A DNA stretch of 36,779 nucleotides from Scatavimonas merdipullorum (GCA_018712865.1 DVGH01000007.1:1-36779); one strand, 5' to 3'; counted from the stretch's first letter, positions 7,677 through 14,101 are shown. Notes: generated from the letters alone by a model not told the origin. Translations and numbers: made by a program.

Positions 7677-8765
7677 ATGCTTAAACCATTTGAGCCAATG
7701 TTATTTCCGTTTGATAAAAAAAACATTGCTTTCATGGAATTTGCAAATGCGTTTGCGCAGGCTTCTATGAATATAGGTGCGTTTAATGAAAAAATGAAAC
7801 AAAGCAATTGGCATATTACGTATTCCGTAAGTCATATGCTGCGTTTGGAGTCATTGTATTCGACAAGAATAGAAGGGACGCAAACCACCATAGATGCAGT
7901 TTACGAAGCCGAATTAGAAGGAAGCAAAAAAACCAAAAATCAGGATTTGCAGGAAGTGCTAAGATATAATGAAGCTTTAAAAATAGCAAGTAAACAGGTG
8001 GAAACGTTACCCATTACGAATAAAATGATTAAAGAAATCCACAAAATTTTGCTAAGTGGAAATATTCGAAAAAACTCAAAATTCATTGCAGGCGAGTTTC
8101 GTACGCAGCAAAACCGCGTTGGGGAACATGTTCCGCCGGTTGCCTCCAGCGTAGAAAGCTTAATGGGAAATTTAGAAAAATATATCAACGCAGATTATAA
8201 TTTTGAGGATGGAATTCCTGCCCTTATAAAAGCTGCGCTGATTCATGCGCAGTTTGAAACCATTCATCCGTTCCCCGATGGAAACGGAAGAGTTGGCCGT
8301 GTTTTGATCCCTATATACTTATACAAACAAAATGTAATTTCCAGCCCTTATTTTTTTCTAAGCCAGGAGCTTGAAAAGAATAAAATCAAATATTATTCTT
8401 ATTTGCAGGGAACAAGAGCACTCAATACAGAAGGTTTTACAAACTGGATCCAATTTTTTCTTACCTCTGTGATCAACCAAACTACGCGGGATATAGCCTT
8501 TATAGACAATTTGGAAAGTCTCAGTAAAGATGTGACAGCTTCTATTAAGAGCAAAATTAATACGGTAAATGTTGATCTGGTAGTAAAAGCTATTTTTAAA
8601 ACACCGATTTTTACAGTGGATACGCTTCACCGTGAAACCGGAATTAATAAAAATACTTTAAGAAATTATATTAATATTATGCGTAAGGAAAATATTCTTT
8701 TTAAAGATCAACAAACACGGAATGCTAAGTTTTACTTTTTTGCCCTGCTTGATATGATGCAATAA
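7677..8765 (+). CDS. Fic-domain AMP/nucleotide transferase with N-terminal inhibitory motif
   Basis: A 362-residue Fic enzyme. The active-site loop reads H197-P-F-P-D-G-N-G-R205, a full match to HxFx(D/E)GNGR; the His is the general base and the Asp binds magnesium. An N-terminal S62-T-R-I-E66-G fits the class II inhibitory helix (S/T)xxxE(G/N), whose Glu blocks ATP binding until relieved. The last 80 residues look like a winged-helix domain. Such proteins usually transfer AMP to a hydroxyl on a target protein; the target here is unknown. I chose ATG 7677 (AGAGGTG six bases upstream) over an in-frame GTG at 7668. The gene is A+T-rich, has its own promoter and terminator, and sits between integrase and repressor, so it is likely cargo expressed in the lysogen, possibly for defence or host modulation. 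Confidence 0.93.
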   Translation: MLKPFEPMLFPFDKKNIAFMEFANAFAQASMNIGAFNEKMKQSNWHITYSVSHMLRLESLYSTRIEGTQTTIDAVYEAELEGSKKTKNQDLQEVLRYNEALKIASKQVETLPITNKMIKEIHKILLSGNIRKNSKFIAGEFRTQQNRVGEHVPPVASSVESLMGNLEKYINADYNFEDGIPALIKAALIHAQFETIHPFPDGNGRVGRVLIPIYLYKQNVISSPYFFLSQELEKNKIKYYSYLQGTRALNTEGFTNWIQFFLTSVINQTTRDIAFIDNLESLSKDVTASIKSKINTVNVDLVVKAIFKTPIFTVDTLHRETGINKNTLRNYINIMRKENILFKDQQTRNAKFYFFALLDMMQ

Positions 8766-8781
8766 GCTACATTTTGTTTTT

Positions 8782-8820
8782 ATAAACCGTTTCCGAAAAA
8801 CCGGGAACGGTTTATTTTTG
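8782..8820 (+). terminator. Terminator after Fic gene
   Basis: AAACCGTTTCCG pairs imperfectly with CGGGAACGGTTT and is followed by ATTTTTG. It sits between two convergent genes and may serve both directions. The AAACCGTTTCCG arm recurs at 10,479 and 10,577. Confidence 0.8.
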
Positions 8821-8919
8821 TTATCGTGCAAGTTAAAATGTGGATTTGTTTAAGAACGATAGAAATATGCTGCTTTGGTCTTTAAAACCTAAGTAGGAGC
8901 TAAAAATAATTTGGCAGAT

Positions 8920-10380
8920 TTAAATTGTCGCCAACCCATAAATGATCATGGATATACCAATGATTGCGCCCAAAACCAGAAAGATGATTAGGCCCTGGTT
9001 GACATGCGATGCAGATTCCTGCGGTGTTTTCTTTACAGGCTGTGCAGCCGTTAAACCGTGCGTTTTTTTATGCATAAGCCGGTTATAGGCTTCGCTGAAA
9101 GTAAGTTGCCGGTTTTGCTTTAGTTGTTGTGCAATGGTATACGCGTCAAGCAGCGCCTGATGCTGTAGTGATTGTACTTCGGAAGCTTTCTGCAAAGAGT
9201 TAATTTCTGTTTTTATTTCGTCTATGGTTTTTTCTACACAGGCGATATAAGCCGTCTGCTTCACAAAACTTCTTCTATCGCAGTCGATGCCGTTATACTT
9301 AAATATTTTTGCGTGCGTGTCCAACGCAGGGAAAAACAATCCCTTTCTTTTTTGAAAATAAAAGAAGTTAGGGAGAAACCAAACAAGAGAGGACAGAAGC
9401 AGGGAAAATAAAAATGCAGCACCGTACATGAGAGGGGTTGCTTCCGGCGCGGTCATCCTTGCGGTTATAACAGAAGAGTATGCCATATAGACCACCTCAC
9501 CCGCTAAATAAATAAAATTTAACCGATAGGCGCTTTTATGTAATTGCAGCATCAGGATAAATACAATAACACCAAAAACGAGTAAAACAATATTTAAGAA
9601 AACGATAAAACTTTGTTCTGCTGGCATATCTATCAAGGAATATTCAAGATAAAAAGACAGTACACTCCATAATGCGTACAAAGATGTAAGAAATCTGATG
9701 GGAAAGCGCAAATAAACATAAAACCAGTACCAATTTGTGTGGAGCGGAAATTGACTTACCCTATTGTAGGCTTCTTTCACAGTATATTTACCTGTGTTGT
9801 GTATGCCTGCATTTGGCGCTGGGGAAAATAACTCTTTTCTTTTTCTGAAATAAATGAGATTGGGAAGAAGCCAAACGAAAAAATAGCCTGTATAGATACC
9901 TATAAAGAACATGAAGAAAAGCAGTGGCGTTTTTACAAAAAATAAAAAACCCTCCATTATATAAAGAGTAATCTGTATACCACTTATAATTAAATGAATA
10001 AGAATCATACAAAAACCATGTTTGTTTAAAATTCGCAAATTAAAATATAAATATAAGGAGATGCAAAAATATATTAAATCTGTGTATAACAGGAAGGGGT
10101 TTTCCAAAGATTGTAATGCAATTGAAGAAGCAAACAATACCAGTTTGGTTAAAATACTTAAAACAGTGTAAACAATACTTGCCGGGACAATAAAATAAAT
10201 GTATTCTGAAAACCAGTGTGTGTTTAGCGGAAATGCGTTTATTTTTTCTTTAAAATTTTTTACGGTATTGTTCTTCAAAAATTCCTTTTTTTCCTGTTTT
10301 CTGTTTTCAATATATTTGTTTAACCGAACTAGTGCCATAGAGACAGCAAAAATTATAACAGCCAATAGTAAAATTTCCAT
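8920..10380 (-). CDS. Polytopic membrane protein with an internally duplicated domain
   Basis: A 486-residue protein of unknown function. An N-terminal membrane segment (residues 2-18) is followed by two copies of one module, about 50-186 and 211-349. Each opens with 'FPLxTxW' and closes with 'VWxLPNxxYFxKRKxLFxPA', with about four hydrophobic segments between. The motif EAYNR occurs before the second copy and again at 430-434, next to a Gln-rich helical stretch (380-440). A last membrane segment ends the protein (463-485). Translation starts at 10380 behind GAGGGGA. It stands alone in the lysogeny block, converges on Fic, and is A+T-rich. It could be a superinfection-exclusion or other lysogenic-conversion protein, but no family motif supports a specific role. 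Confidence 0.85.
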   Translation of the reverse strand: MEILLLAVIIFAVSMALVRLNKYIENRKQEKKEFLKNNTVKNFKEKINAFPLNTHWFSEYIYFIVPASIVYTVLSILTKLVLFASSIALQSLENPFLLYTDLIYFCISLYLYFNLRILNKHGFCMILIHLIISGIQITLYIMEGFLFFVKTPLLFFMFFIGIYTGYFFVWLLPNLIYFRKRKELFSPAPNAGIHNTGKYTVKEAYNRVSQFPLHTNWYWFYVYLRFPIRFLTSLYALWSVLSFYLEYSLIDMPAEQSFIVFLNIVLLVFGVIVFILMLQLHKSAYRLNFIYLAGEVVYMAYSSVITARMTAPEATPLMYGAAFLFSLLLSSLVWFLPNFFYFQKRKGLFFPALDTHAKIFKYNGIDCDRRSFVKQTAYIACVEKTIDEIKTEINSLQKASEVQSLQHQALLDAYTIAQQLKQNRQLTFSEAYNRLMHKKTHGLTAAQPVKKTPQESASHVNQGLIIFLVLGAIIGISMIIYGLATI

Positions 10381-10411
10381 AAAATCCCCTCACATTGGTA
10401 CTTTGCAAAGC

Positions 10412-10440
10412 TTGACACTTTTTTGCAAAATACATATAAT
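10412..10440 (+). promoter_or_regulatory. Fully consensus sigma-A promoter of a short RNA
   Basis: TTGACA at 10412-10417, exactly 17 bases, then TATAAT at 10435-10440. Both hexamers are perfect. It points away from the membrane-protein gene and is followed only 40 bases later by a strong terminator, with no coding sequence between. Confidence 0.85.
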
Positions 10441-10446
10441 ATATTT

Positions 10447-10515
10447 GAGAAGTGAAAGCTTCTCACGCGACTCCTTTAAACCGCTTCCGGAAATCTGCCG
10501 GAAGCGGTTGTTTTT
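10447..10515 (+). ncRNA. Predicted 69-nt regulatory RNA
   Basis: The expected start, seven bases after TATAAT, is the G of a 5' hairpin (GAGAAG at 10447-10452 with CTTCTC at 10459-10464, loop TGAAAG). A linker with ACTCCTTTA follows, then a 12-bp terminator stem (AACCGCTTCCGG at 10479-10490 with CCGGAAGCGGTT at 10498-10509) and G-TTTTT. The linker is anti-Shine-Dalgarno: CTCCTTTAA is the exact complement of TTAAAGGAG at 13494-13502 in front of an early gene, and of TAAAGGAG before the PT-rich lipoprotein. No reading frame fits inside. It could be a phage or host-targeting sRNA. No known RNA family is recognised. Confidence 0.6.
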
Positions 10516-10778
10516 ATATTGCAACAGAAAGCGTGGGTAACGCCAAAAATAAAAGAAAATAGTGTTATTGTAACTTAAACCGTTTCCGGGCTCCGGGACA
10601 GCCTGCTATTTGTCACAGCTTGGAATTTAATGGTAAATCATGCAAATTATAACAATATATTGCCAGTTTTCACAAAACTATAGCAATTTATGAAAGGTGT
10701 GCTAAGATACATAGCAATGAAACACTTTTCTTAGTATTGCTCATTTTAAATTTTATTAATTTGTTAGGAGGAAGAATC

Positions 10779-10943
10779 ATGAAAGAAAAATCATGTGTAC
10801 CGGATAACGTATACAAGTTAGCACACCAGTGGACAATTTTGGGTAATGCAAAAAAGAGGCTGGAATTATTTAAATTCTTCGCCGAAAAGAGCCATAAGAA
10901 TATCAGAGAGGCCGTGGAGGCCCTTAACTTGCTGTTCAGTTAA
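10779..10943 (+). CDS. Small protein of unknown function converging on the repressor gene
   Basis: A 54-residue basic, helical frame starts at ATG 10779 with a very good TTAGGAGG eight bases upstream; a longer frame from 10737 has no support. It contains 'NAKKRLELFKFFAEKSHKNI'. Its last 78 bases overlap, tail to tail, the end of the repressor gene on the other strand. The good ribosome site argues for a real gene, but the overlap could also make it partly a shadow of the repressor. If transcribed, it would be antisense to the repressor mRNA. Confidence 0.4.
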   Translation: MKEKSCVPDNVYKLAHQWTILGNAKKRLELFKFFAEKSHKNIREAVEALNLLFS

Positions 10944-11267
10944 ATCTTGCCCTTCCTTTAAAAAACCCGTATGGATAAGCCATTCATATAATGCTTTTGC
11001 TATTTCATCTACATTTTCCTCTTCGTCCTTAGACGGAGAGGATTGTTTTGTGTTATCTTGTCCAAAAATCAAGTAATCAGCTGAAACATTAAGTGCTTTA
11101 GATATTTTAATAATATTAGAAATTTGAGGGTCTTTTGTTTCGCTACCTAATATTTTGTTCAGTGTTCCTCGTGGCACACCAGATAAAGCGACCAAATCAT
11201 CATTAGACAAATTTTTCTGCTTTTTTGTATCTTTTATGCGCTGAATCATTGCATCTAAGTTATACAT
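10866..11267 (-). CDS. XRE-family phage repressor (CI-like)
   Basis: A 133-residue transcription regulator. The N-terminal helix-turn-helix (about residues 3-65, with 'LSNDDLVALSGVPRGTLNKIL') is of the XRE/Cro-CI type. A short hydrophilic linker and a C-terminal helical part with 'FLKEGQDLTEQQV' follow, likely for dimerisation. There is no LexA-like Ser/Lys peptidase domain. Translation starts at 11267 behind AAGGAGG. Its own promoter (TTGACA-N17-TAATAT on the minus strand) diverges from the cro-like gene across 175 bases that contain palindromic operators. It most likely maintains lysogeny by blocking the rightward promoter. Confidence 0.9.
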   Translation of the reverse strand: MYNLDAMIQRIKDTKKQKNLSNDDLVALSGVPRGTLNKILGSETKDPQISNIIKISKALNVSADYLIFGQDNTKQSSPSKDEEENVDEIAKALYEWLIHTGFLKEGQDLTEQQVKGLHGLSDILMALFGEEFK

Positions 11268-11290
11268 ATTTTATACCTCCTTATGTCTGC

Positions 11291-11319
11291 ATATTATCAT
11301 GACTAATTTTTTATGTCAA
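11291..11319 (-). promoter_or_regulatory. Repressor promoter (leftward, PRM-like)
   Basis: On the minus strand, TTGACA (11314-11319) is followed by 17 bases and TAATAT (11291-11296). Operator O1 ends nine bases upstream of its -35 box, a position that would let bound repressor influence its own promoter. Confidence 0.75.
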
Positions 11320-11327
11320 TAATAAAA

Positions 11328-11343
11328 TTACCGAATTCGGTAA
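11328..11343. promoter_or_regulatory. Operator O1, perfect 16-bp palindrome
   Basis: TTACCGAATTCGGTAA is a perfect inverted repeat. Its half-site TACCGAA/ACCG recurs in O2 and O3, which supports a protein-binding site for the repressor and Cro-like protein. Confidence 0.8.
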
Positions 11344-11361
11344 AAAAAGTTTAAAAAACTA

Positions 11362-11390
11362 TTGACAAAATCCAAATACGGTAATATTAT
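11362..11390 (+). promoter_or_regulatory. Rightward early promoter (PR-like)
   Basis: TTGACA at 11362-11367, a 17-base spacer and TATTAT at 11385-11390, reading toward the cro-like gene. The spacer holds operator half-site O2 (ATACGGTAA at 11376-11384), so bound repressor would exclude RNA polymerase. Confidence 0.75.
11376..11384. promoter_or_regulatory. Operator half-site O2 in the PR spacer
   Basis: ATACGGTAA matches one arm of O1 and O3 (complement of ACCGTAT in O3). Its second arm is degenerate, so binding may be weaker than at O1 and O3. Confidence 0.55.
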
Positions 11391-11401
11391 GAAAACAAAG
11401 A

Positions 11402-11415
11402 AACCGTATTCGGTT
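11402..11415. promoter_or_regulatory. Operator O3 downstream of PR
   Basis: AACCGTATTCGGTT is a near-perfect palindrome sharing ACCG(A/T)ATTCGGT with O1. It covers the predicted transcription start of PR. Confidence 0.7.
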
Positions 11416-11441
11416 CTAAAAAGAAAAAGGAGGAAAAAAAG

Positions 11442-11666
11442 ATGATTAATAATTTAAAAGCGGAACTTGTCAGAAAAGGATATGATAATCCAACGGAAGT
11501 TATAGCTGCCTGCTTATCCTGTGCCCCTAAAACTGCTTATAACAAATTACACGGCATAACGCAGTTTTCTGTAAAAGAAGCAGTAAAAATTAAAGAAAAA
11601 TTATTTGCAAATGATCCATTTACGATAGCCTACCTTTTTGCAGATGATGCCGAAAAGGCCAGCTAA
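11442..11666 (+). CDS. Cro-like helix-turn-helix regulator
   Basis: A 74-residue protein starting at ATG 11442 behind AAAAAGGAGG. The segment 'ACLSCAPKTAYNKLHGITQFSVKEAVKIKEKLF' is an HTH region of the small XRE-type regulators found next to phage repressors in clostridia. It is first behind PR and diverges from the repressor, the classic Cro position. It probably represses the repressor promoter and limits early transcription by binding the same operators. It is followed by a convergent minus-strand gene, so the rightward unit appears short. Confidence 0.8.
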   Translation: MINNLKAELVRKGYDNPTEVIAACLSCAPKTAYNKLHGITQFSVKEAVKIKEKLFANDPFTIAYLFADDAEKAS

Positions 11667-11697
11667 GTAAAATGAAAGGAAAACGCCGACGGTGGTT

Positions 11698-12033
11698 TTA
11701 TCGACGTTTGGAGAAAAGTGCTGTAAAAAGTGACAAAGCAAGCGGAAGCAAGGTTGTAATCACATATATTGCAAAAGCAACAAAATATATGATGGAAGCA
11801 ATATCGGTGGGATTCTGAATGGCAACAAAAAACGCCCAAATCCAAAAAACAAGTCCAATCAAGTTGCCAAACATGGGAATTAACGTTACCAAAGTAATAA
11901 TAATAAAATCTACCCAAAATGGAAAGTTAAGAACCAATAAAGGGGCAAAAGTTAAAACAATAGATATTACGCAGTAAATAATATACCCCACTGCACCAAG
12001 GGATGCTACCAATTTTTCCTTGATTGCTGTCAT
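11698..12033 (-). CDS. Small polytopic membrane protein
   Basis: A 111-residue protein, almost wholly hydrophobic, with about three membrane segments (around 12-38, 42-70 and 80-105) and a basic end (FSKRR). The ribosome site is weak (AAAGGCAGTGG). It lies downstream of the PT-rich lipoprotein on the same strand, 41 bases away, and may be co-transcribed. No family is recognised. Its place in the lysogeny block fits an accessory membrane function. Confidence 0.7.
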   Translation of the reverse strand: MTAIKEKLVASLGAVGYIIYCVISIVLTFAPLLVLNFPFWVDFIIITLVTLIPMFGNLIGLVFWIWAFFVAIQNPTDIASIIYFVAFAIYVITTLLPLALSLFTALFSKRR

Positions 12034-12074
12034 AATACCACTGCCTTTCTTAATTTATAGCATGTTAAGTTCTA

Positions 12075-12494
12075 TTAACTTGCGCATTTTTTGCATGGTG
12101 TACGGCCGCCAACATTGTTAATAGATACAGGATAAGAATTTTTTCCTCCGCAGGTACTTATAAGATGCCATCTTTTCCCGGTAGGGGTAATATATACGGT
12201 CATAGAATTTTCCGGAAGTTCAACAGATGAAGAGGAAGCCTCGTAAGTATAGTCTGGGGAAGAGTCGTAGCTATAAACAGAGGAGGGGGAAGGCGCTTTT
12301 GTAGGCTTTTCGGTAGGTCTTTGAGTAGGTTCTTGAGTAGGTTCTTCGGTAGGCGGTTCCGTTGGTAGTTCAGTTACGGACTCTGTAACGAATGCGCGTG
12401 TGTCTGCAGAGGTGGTATTTTCTTCAACAGAAGTGCAGGCAGCGGAAAAGCATAAAAGAAGTACTAACAAAAGCGACAAAATAACTTTTTTCAT
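12075..12494 (-). CDS. PT-repeat surface lipoprotein with C-terminal CxxC mini-domain
   Basis: A 139-residue lipoprotein: signal sequence with lipobox ending at C20 (FSAAC), then a cell-wall spacer of EPT/KPT repeats (about residues 42-68), a Ser/Tyr-rich stretch, and a compact 40-residue end with 'VYITPTGKRWHL', a lone Cys and 'TPCKKC'. This end resembles the small Ada-like/zinc-knuckle domain that follows spacers in many Firmicute surface proteins, where Cys and His bind zinc. Translation starts at 12494 behind TAAAGGAG. It has its own promoter and is probably expressed in the lysogen, displaying the domain outside the cell. Substrate or partner is unknown. Confidence 0.8.
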   Translation of the reverse strand: MKKVILSLLLVLLLCFSAACTSVEENTTSADTRAFVTESVTELPTEPPTEEPTQEPTQRPTEKPTKAPSPSSVYSYDSSPDYTYEASSSSVELPENSMTVYITPTGKRWHLISTCGGKNSYPVSINNVGGRTPCKKCAS

Positions 12495-12526
12495 GATTAT
12501 TCTCCTTTATCCTTGTATTTTGCTAT

Positions 12527-12555
12527 ATTTTAGCATAAAAAGGTATTGTGAACAA
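12527..12555 (-). promoter_or_regulatory. Promoter of the PT-rich lipoprotein gene
   Basis: On the minus strand, TTGTTC (12550-12555), 17 bases and TAAAAT (12527-12532), 33 bases before the start codon. Confidence 0.6.
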
Positions 12556-12640
12556 TAATCACATTGTACAAAAATTGCAACGCTGTTTTAGTTCATAGGA
12601 CAAACAAACCTTTCCATACAAATAGAAAGAGGTGATCAGT

Positions 12641-12928
12641 ATGGCAATGAGCGAAGAAGAACGTCTGCGGCAAAATCTATATAATCCGCCTGCAGGCTAT
12701 CCAAAGGACGGGGATGTTTCATATGTGGACTTTGGAGAGAAGGGCAGGGTAAAGGTGACCATACGGATTTTACCGGCAACAGAAGAAGAGGTTATACAAA
12801 ACCGGAAAAACTTGGAGCACGCGTTGAGCATGATTATGTCAAGCCAATATAACGAACCGGTCAAAATGGAAGTGGACTGGGGCAGGACCTTAAAGAAAAA
12901 GCAAAAGGAGCAGCAAGAGCATGAGTAA
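12641..12928 (+). CDS. Small phage early protein, unknown
   Basis: A 95-residue hydrophilic protein starting at ATG 12641, six bases after AGAGGTG; the longer frame from GTG 12632 would run through the ribosome site. It contains 'NPPAGYPKDGDVSYVDFGEKG', a beta-rich middle and a helical Lys/Gln-rich end. No family is recognised. It heads the compact early operon, and its end overlaps the MazG-like gene by eight bases. Confidence 0.7.
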   Translation: MAMSEEERLRQNLYNPPAGYPKDGDVSYVDFGEKGRVKVTIRILPATEEEVIQNRKNLEHALSMIMSSQYNEPVKMEVDWGRTLKKKQKEQQEHE

Positions 12929-13323
12929 GCAGCAAAGCATACAGGATATGGAACGCTTGATAGAGGATGTACATAAAAATGCCGTTGCCCACGGCTGGTG
13001 GGACAAGCCGCCAAGCTTTCCGGAGATTCTTGCATTGTGCCACAGCGAGCTTTCGGAGGCGCTGGAAGAATACAGAAACGGCAACCCGCCTTTATATGGC
13101 CCCTGCGCCGGCGGCAGTAAAAGCTGTGAGCATTACTATAACTGTGACAGGCACGAGCCGGAAGGCTGTAAGCCGGAGGGGGCAGCGGTAGAGCTTGCCG
13201 ACTGTATCTTACGCATTTTTCGATTACTGTGCCTATGCGCAAATAGATATCATGGGTATTTTGCAGGCAAAGCACGAATACAACAAACACCGCCCGTATA
13301 AGCACGGCGGCAAAACCATATGA
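12921..13323 (+). CDS. MazG-like NTP pyrophosphohydrolase-type protein with a frameshift
   Basis: The frame begins at ATG 12921 with 'HGWWDKPPSFPEI', 'CHSELSEALEEYRNG' and 'EGAAVELADCILRIF', the E-x3-E and ExxD pattern of the MazG/dUTPase-like fold that binds magnesium and nucleotide. After base 13220 the frame loses the family pattern and stops at 13301. If one T of the five-T run at 13216-13220 is skipped, the family ending returns (DYCAYAQIDIMGILQAKHEY, then RPYKHGGK) and stops at TGA 13321-13323, just before the next gene. Either a recent inactivating insertion, a read error in a T run, or slippage. A Cys/His cluster at residues 62-82 (C, CEHYYNC, H, C) is inserted in the middle. The role would be nucleotide-pool cleansing or alarmone breakdown. 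Confidence 0.75.
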
Positions 13324-13332
13324 GGGAAGGCC

Positions 13333-13497
13333 ATGACCAGGAAAAGCTGTAAAGGGTGTATCTACCGAAAAACCTTCGGGACAGGCGAAAGCTACTGCGA
13401 TTATATATGTATGGAGAAGATACCGCGCAATTCTCCAGCAGAGCACTGCACACGCAAGAAAACCCTGCAAAATAAAAAATATAAAGAGGATGCTTAA
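13333..13497 (+). CDS. Small Cys-rich phage protein
   Basis: A 54-residue protein starting at ATG 13333 behind GAGGGAAGG. It contains C6-x2-C9-x12-C22, a later C26 and C39, with 'CKGCIYR' and 'PAEHCTRKK', the pattern of small presumed zinc-binding proteins in early regions of Firmicute phages. Role unknown. Its stop codon overlaps the TTAAAGGAG that serves the next gene and pairs with the predicted small RNA. Confidence 0.65.
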   Translation: MTRKSCKGCIYRKTFGTGESYCDYICMEKIPRNSPAEHCTRKKTLQNKKYKEDA

Positions 13498-13510
13498 AGG
13501 AGGAACGATT

Positions 13511-13732
13511 ATGAAACATGTATTGCTTTGGATTTATGGCTGTTGGTATTTTATCCGGCACCATGCGGCAGAGATGGTGATCCTGTGCTGTATTCTTGGG
13601 GTAATTGGCGTTGCCGGCAGCGTAGATACAGACCGCATGAGCTTGCAGGAGGCGGGCAGCACGGCGCTTGCGTATACCGCAGCGGCAGTAGCCGCCGGCA
13701 TTGTTCTGTTTCGGTCCGAAAAGAAAAAATGA
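13511..13732 (+). CDS. Small phage membrane protein
   Basis: A 73-residue protein starting at ATG 13511 behind AAAGGAGG. Two hydrophobic segments (about 19-38 and 51-67) suggest a hairpin membrane protein with a short basic tail (RSEKKK). It could be holin-like by topology, but it sits in the early operon far from the endolysin, so I do not call it a holin. Its stop overlaps the next start (ATGA). Confidence 0.7.
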   Translation: MKHVLLWIYGCWYFIRHHAAEMVILCCILGVIGVAGSVDTDRMSLQEAGSTALAYTAAAVAAGIVLFRSEKKK

Positions 13733-13908
13733 AGCGGGAAATGTTGTATGCCTTTGTGGATGAGGCATTGGAGCAGGCAAAAAAATTTTATACGGATCAT
13801 CCGATCGTAAACTGGGGCATTTTTATCGATCGGTTCGATATGCTTGGGCGTAAAGCGATTGAAAAAGAAAGAAAGGCCGGTGAAAAGAAAAAGACAGATG
13901 GAACATAA
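13729..13908 (+). CDS. Small phage early protein, unknown
   Basis: A 59-residue hydrophilic protein starting at ATG 13729, coupled by ATGA to the membrane protein. It has 'FVDEALEQAKKFYTDHPIVNWG' and a Lys/Glu-rich end. No family recognised. The next start (13898) lies inside its last codons. Confidence 0.65.
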   Translation: MKREMLYAFVDEALEQAKKFYTDHPIVNWGIFIDRFDMLGRKAIEKERKAGEKKKTDGT

Positions 13909-14101
13909 CAGCATTTGGGCGTTGGACAACCCGTATACCTACCGGGTAAACATCAACCATCCCAAAATTCAGCCTCTGTTTGAAAGGTACAAGCAATGGA
14001 AGGGCGTCCCGATCTGGTGCCCGTTGTCAGACAGTGAGCGCTTTGAATTCGAACGCTACATAATCCGGAACATTTTTAAATCCAAAAGAAAGAGCGCATA
14101 A
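13898..14101 (+). CDS. Small phage early protein, unknown
   Basis: A 67-residue protein starting at ATG 13898, overlapping the preceding gene by 11 bases. It carries 'PYTYRVNINHPKIQPLF' and 'GVPIWCPLSDSERFEFERYI', a pattern I associate with short unnamed proteins of Firmicute phages. It is the last gene of the early operon, and its final codons form one arm of a long hairpin. Confidence 0.65.
   Translation: MEHNSIWALDNPYTYRVNINHPKIQPLFERYKQWKGVPIWCPLSDSERFEFERYIIRNIFKSKRKSA

Larger units (their letters stand above)
10381..10778. other. 398-base gene-poor stretch between membrane protein and repressor block
   Basis: This stretch holds the consensus promoter and predicted small RNA (10412-10515), then a third copy of the terminator arm (TAAACCGTTTCCGG at 10576-10589) without a clean partner or T run, then very A+T-rich DNA. 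The rest contains only repeated words such as AGCAAT at 10682 and 10723. Nothing else can be supported. Confidence 0.6.

Noticed and set aside
10737..10778. Longer N-terminus for the small gene at 10,779
   Set aside because: The extension would place the strong TTAGGAGG inside coding sequence and has no ribosome site of its own.
12697..13470. 257-codon open frame on the minus strand
   Set aside because: It runs antisense through several coupled early genes with good starts, and its translation is low-complexity Cys/Phe/Pro without any motif.
13511..13732. Two-helix membrane protein as the phage holin
   Set aside because: Topology fits, but it lies in the early operon, more than 20 kb from the endolysin, and has no other support.
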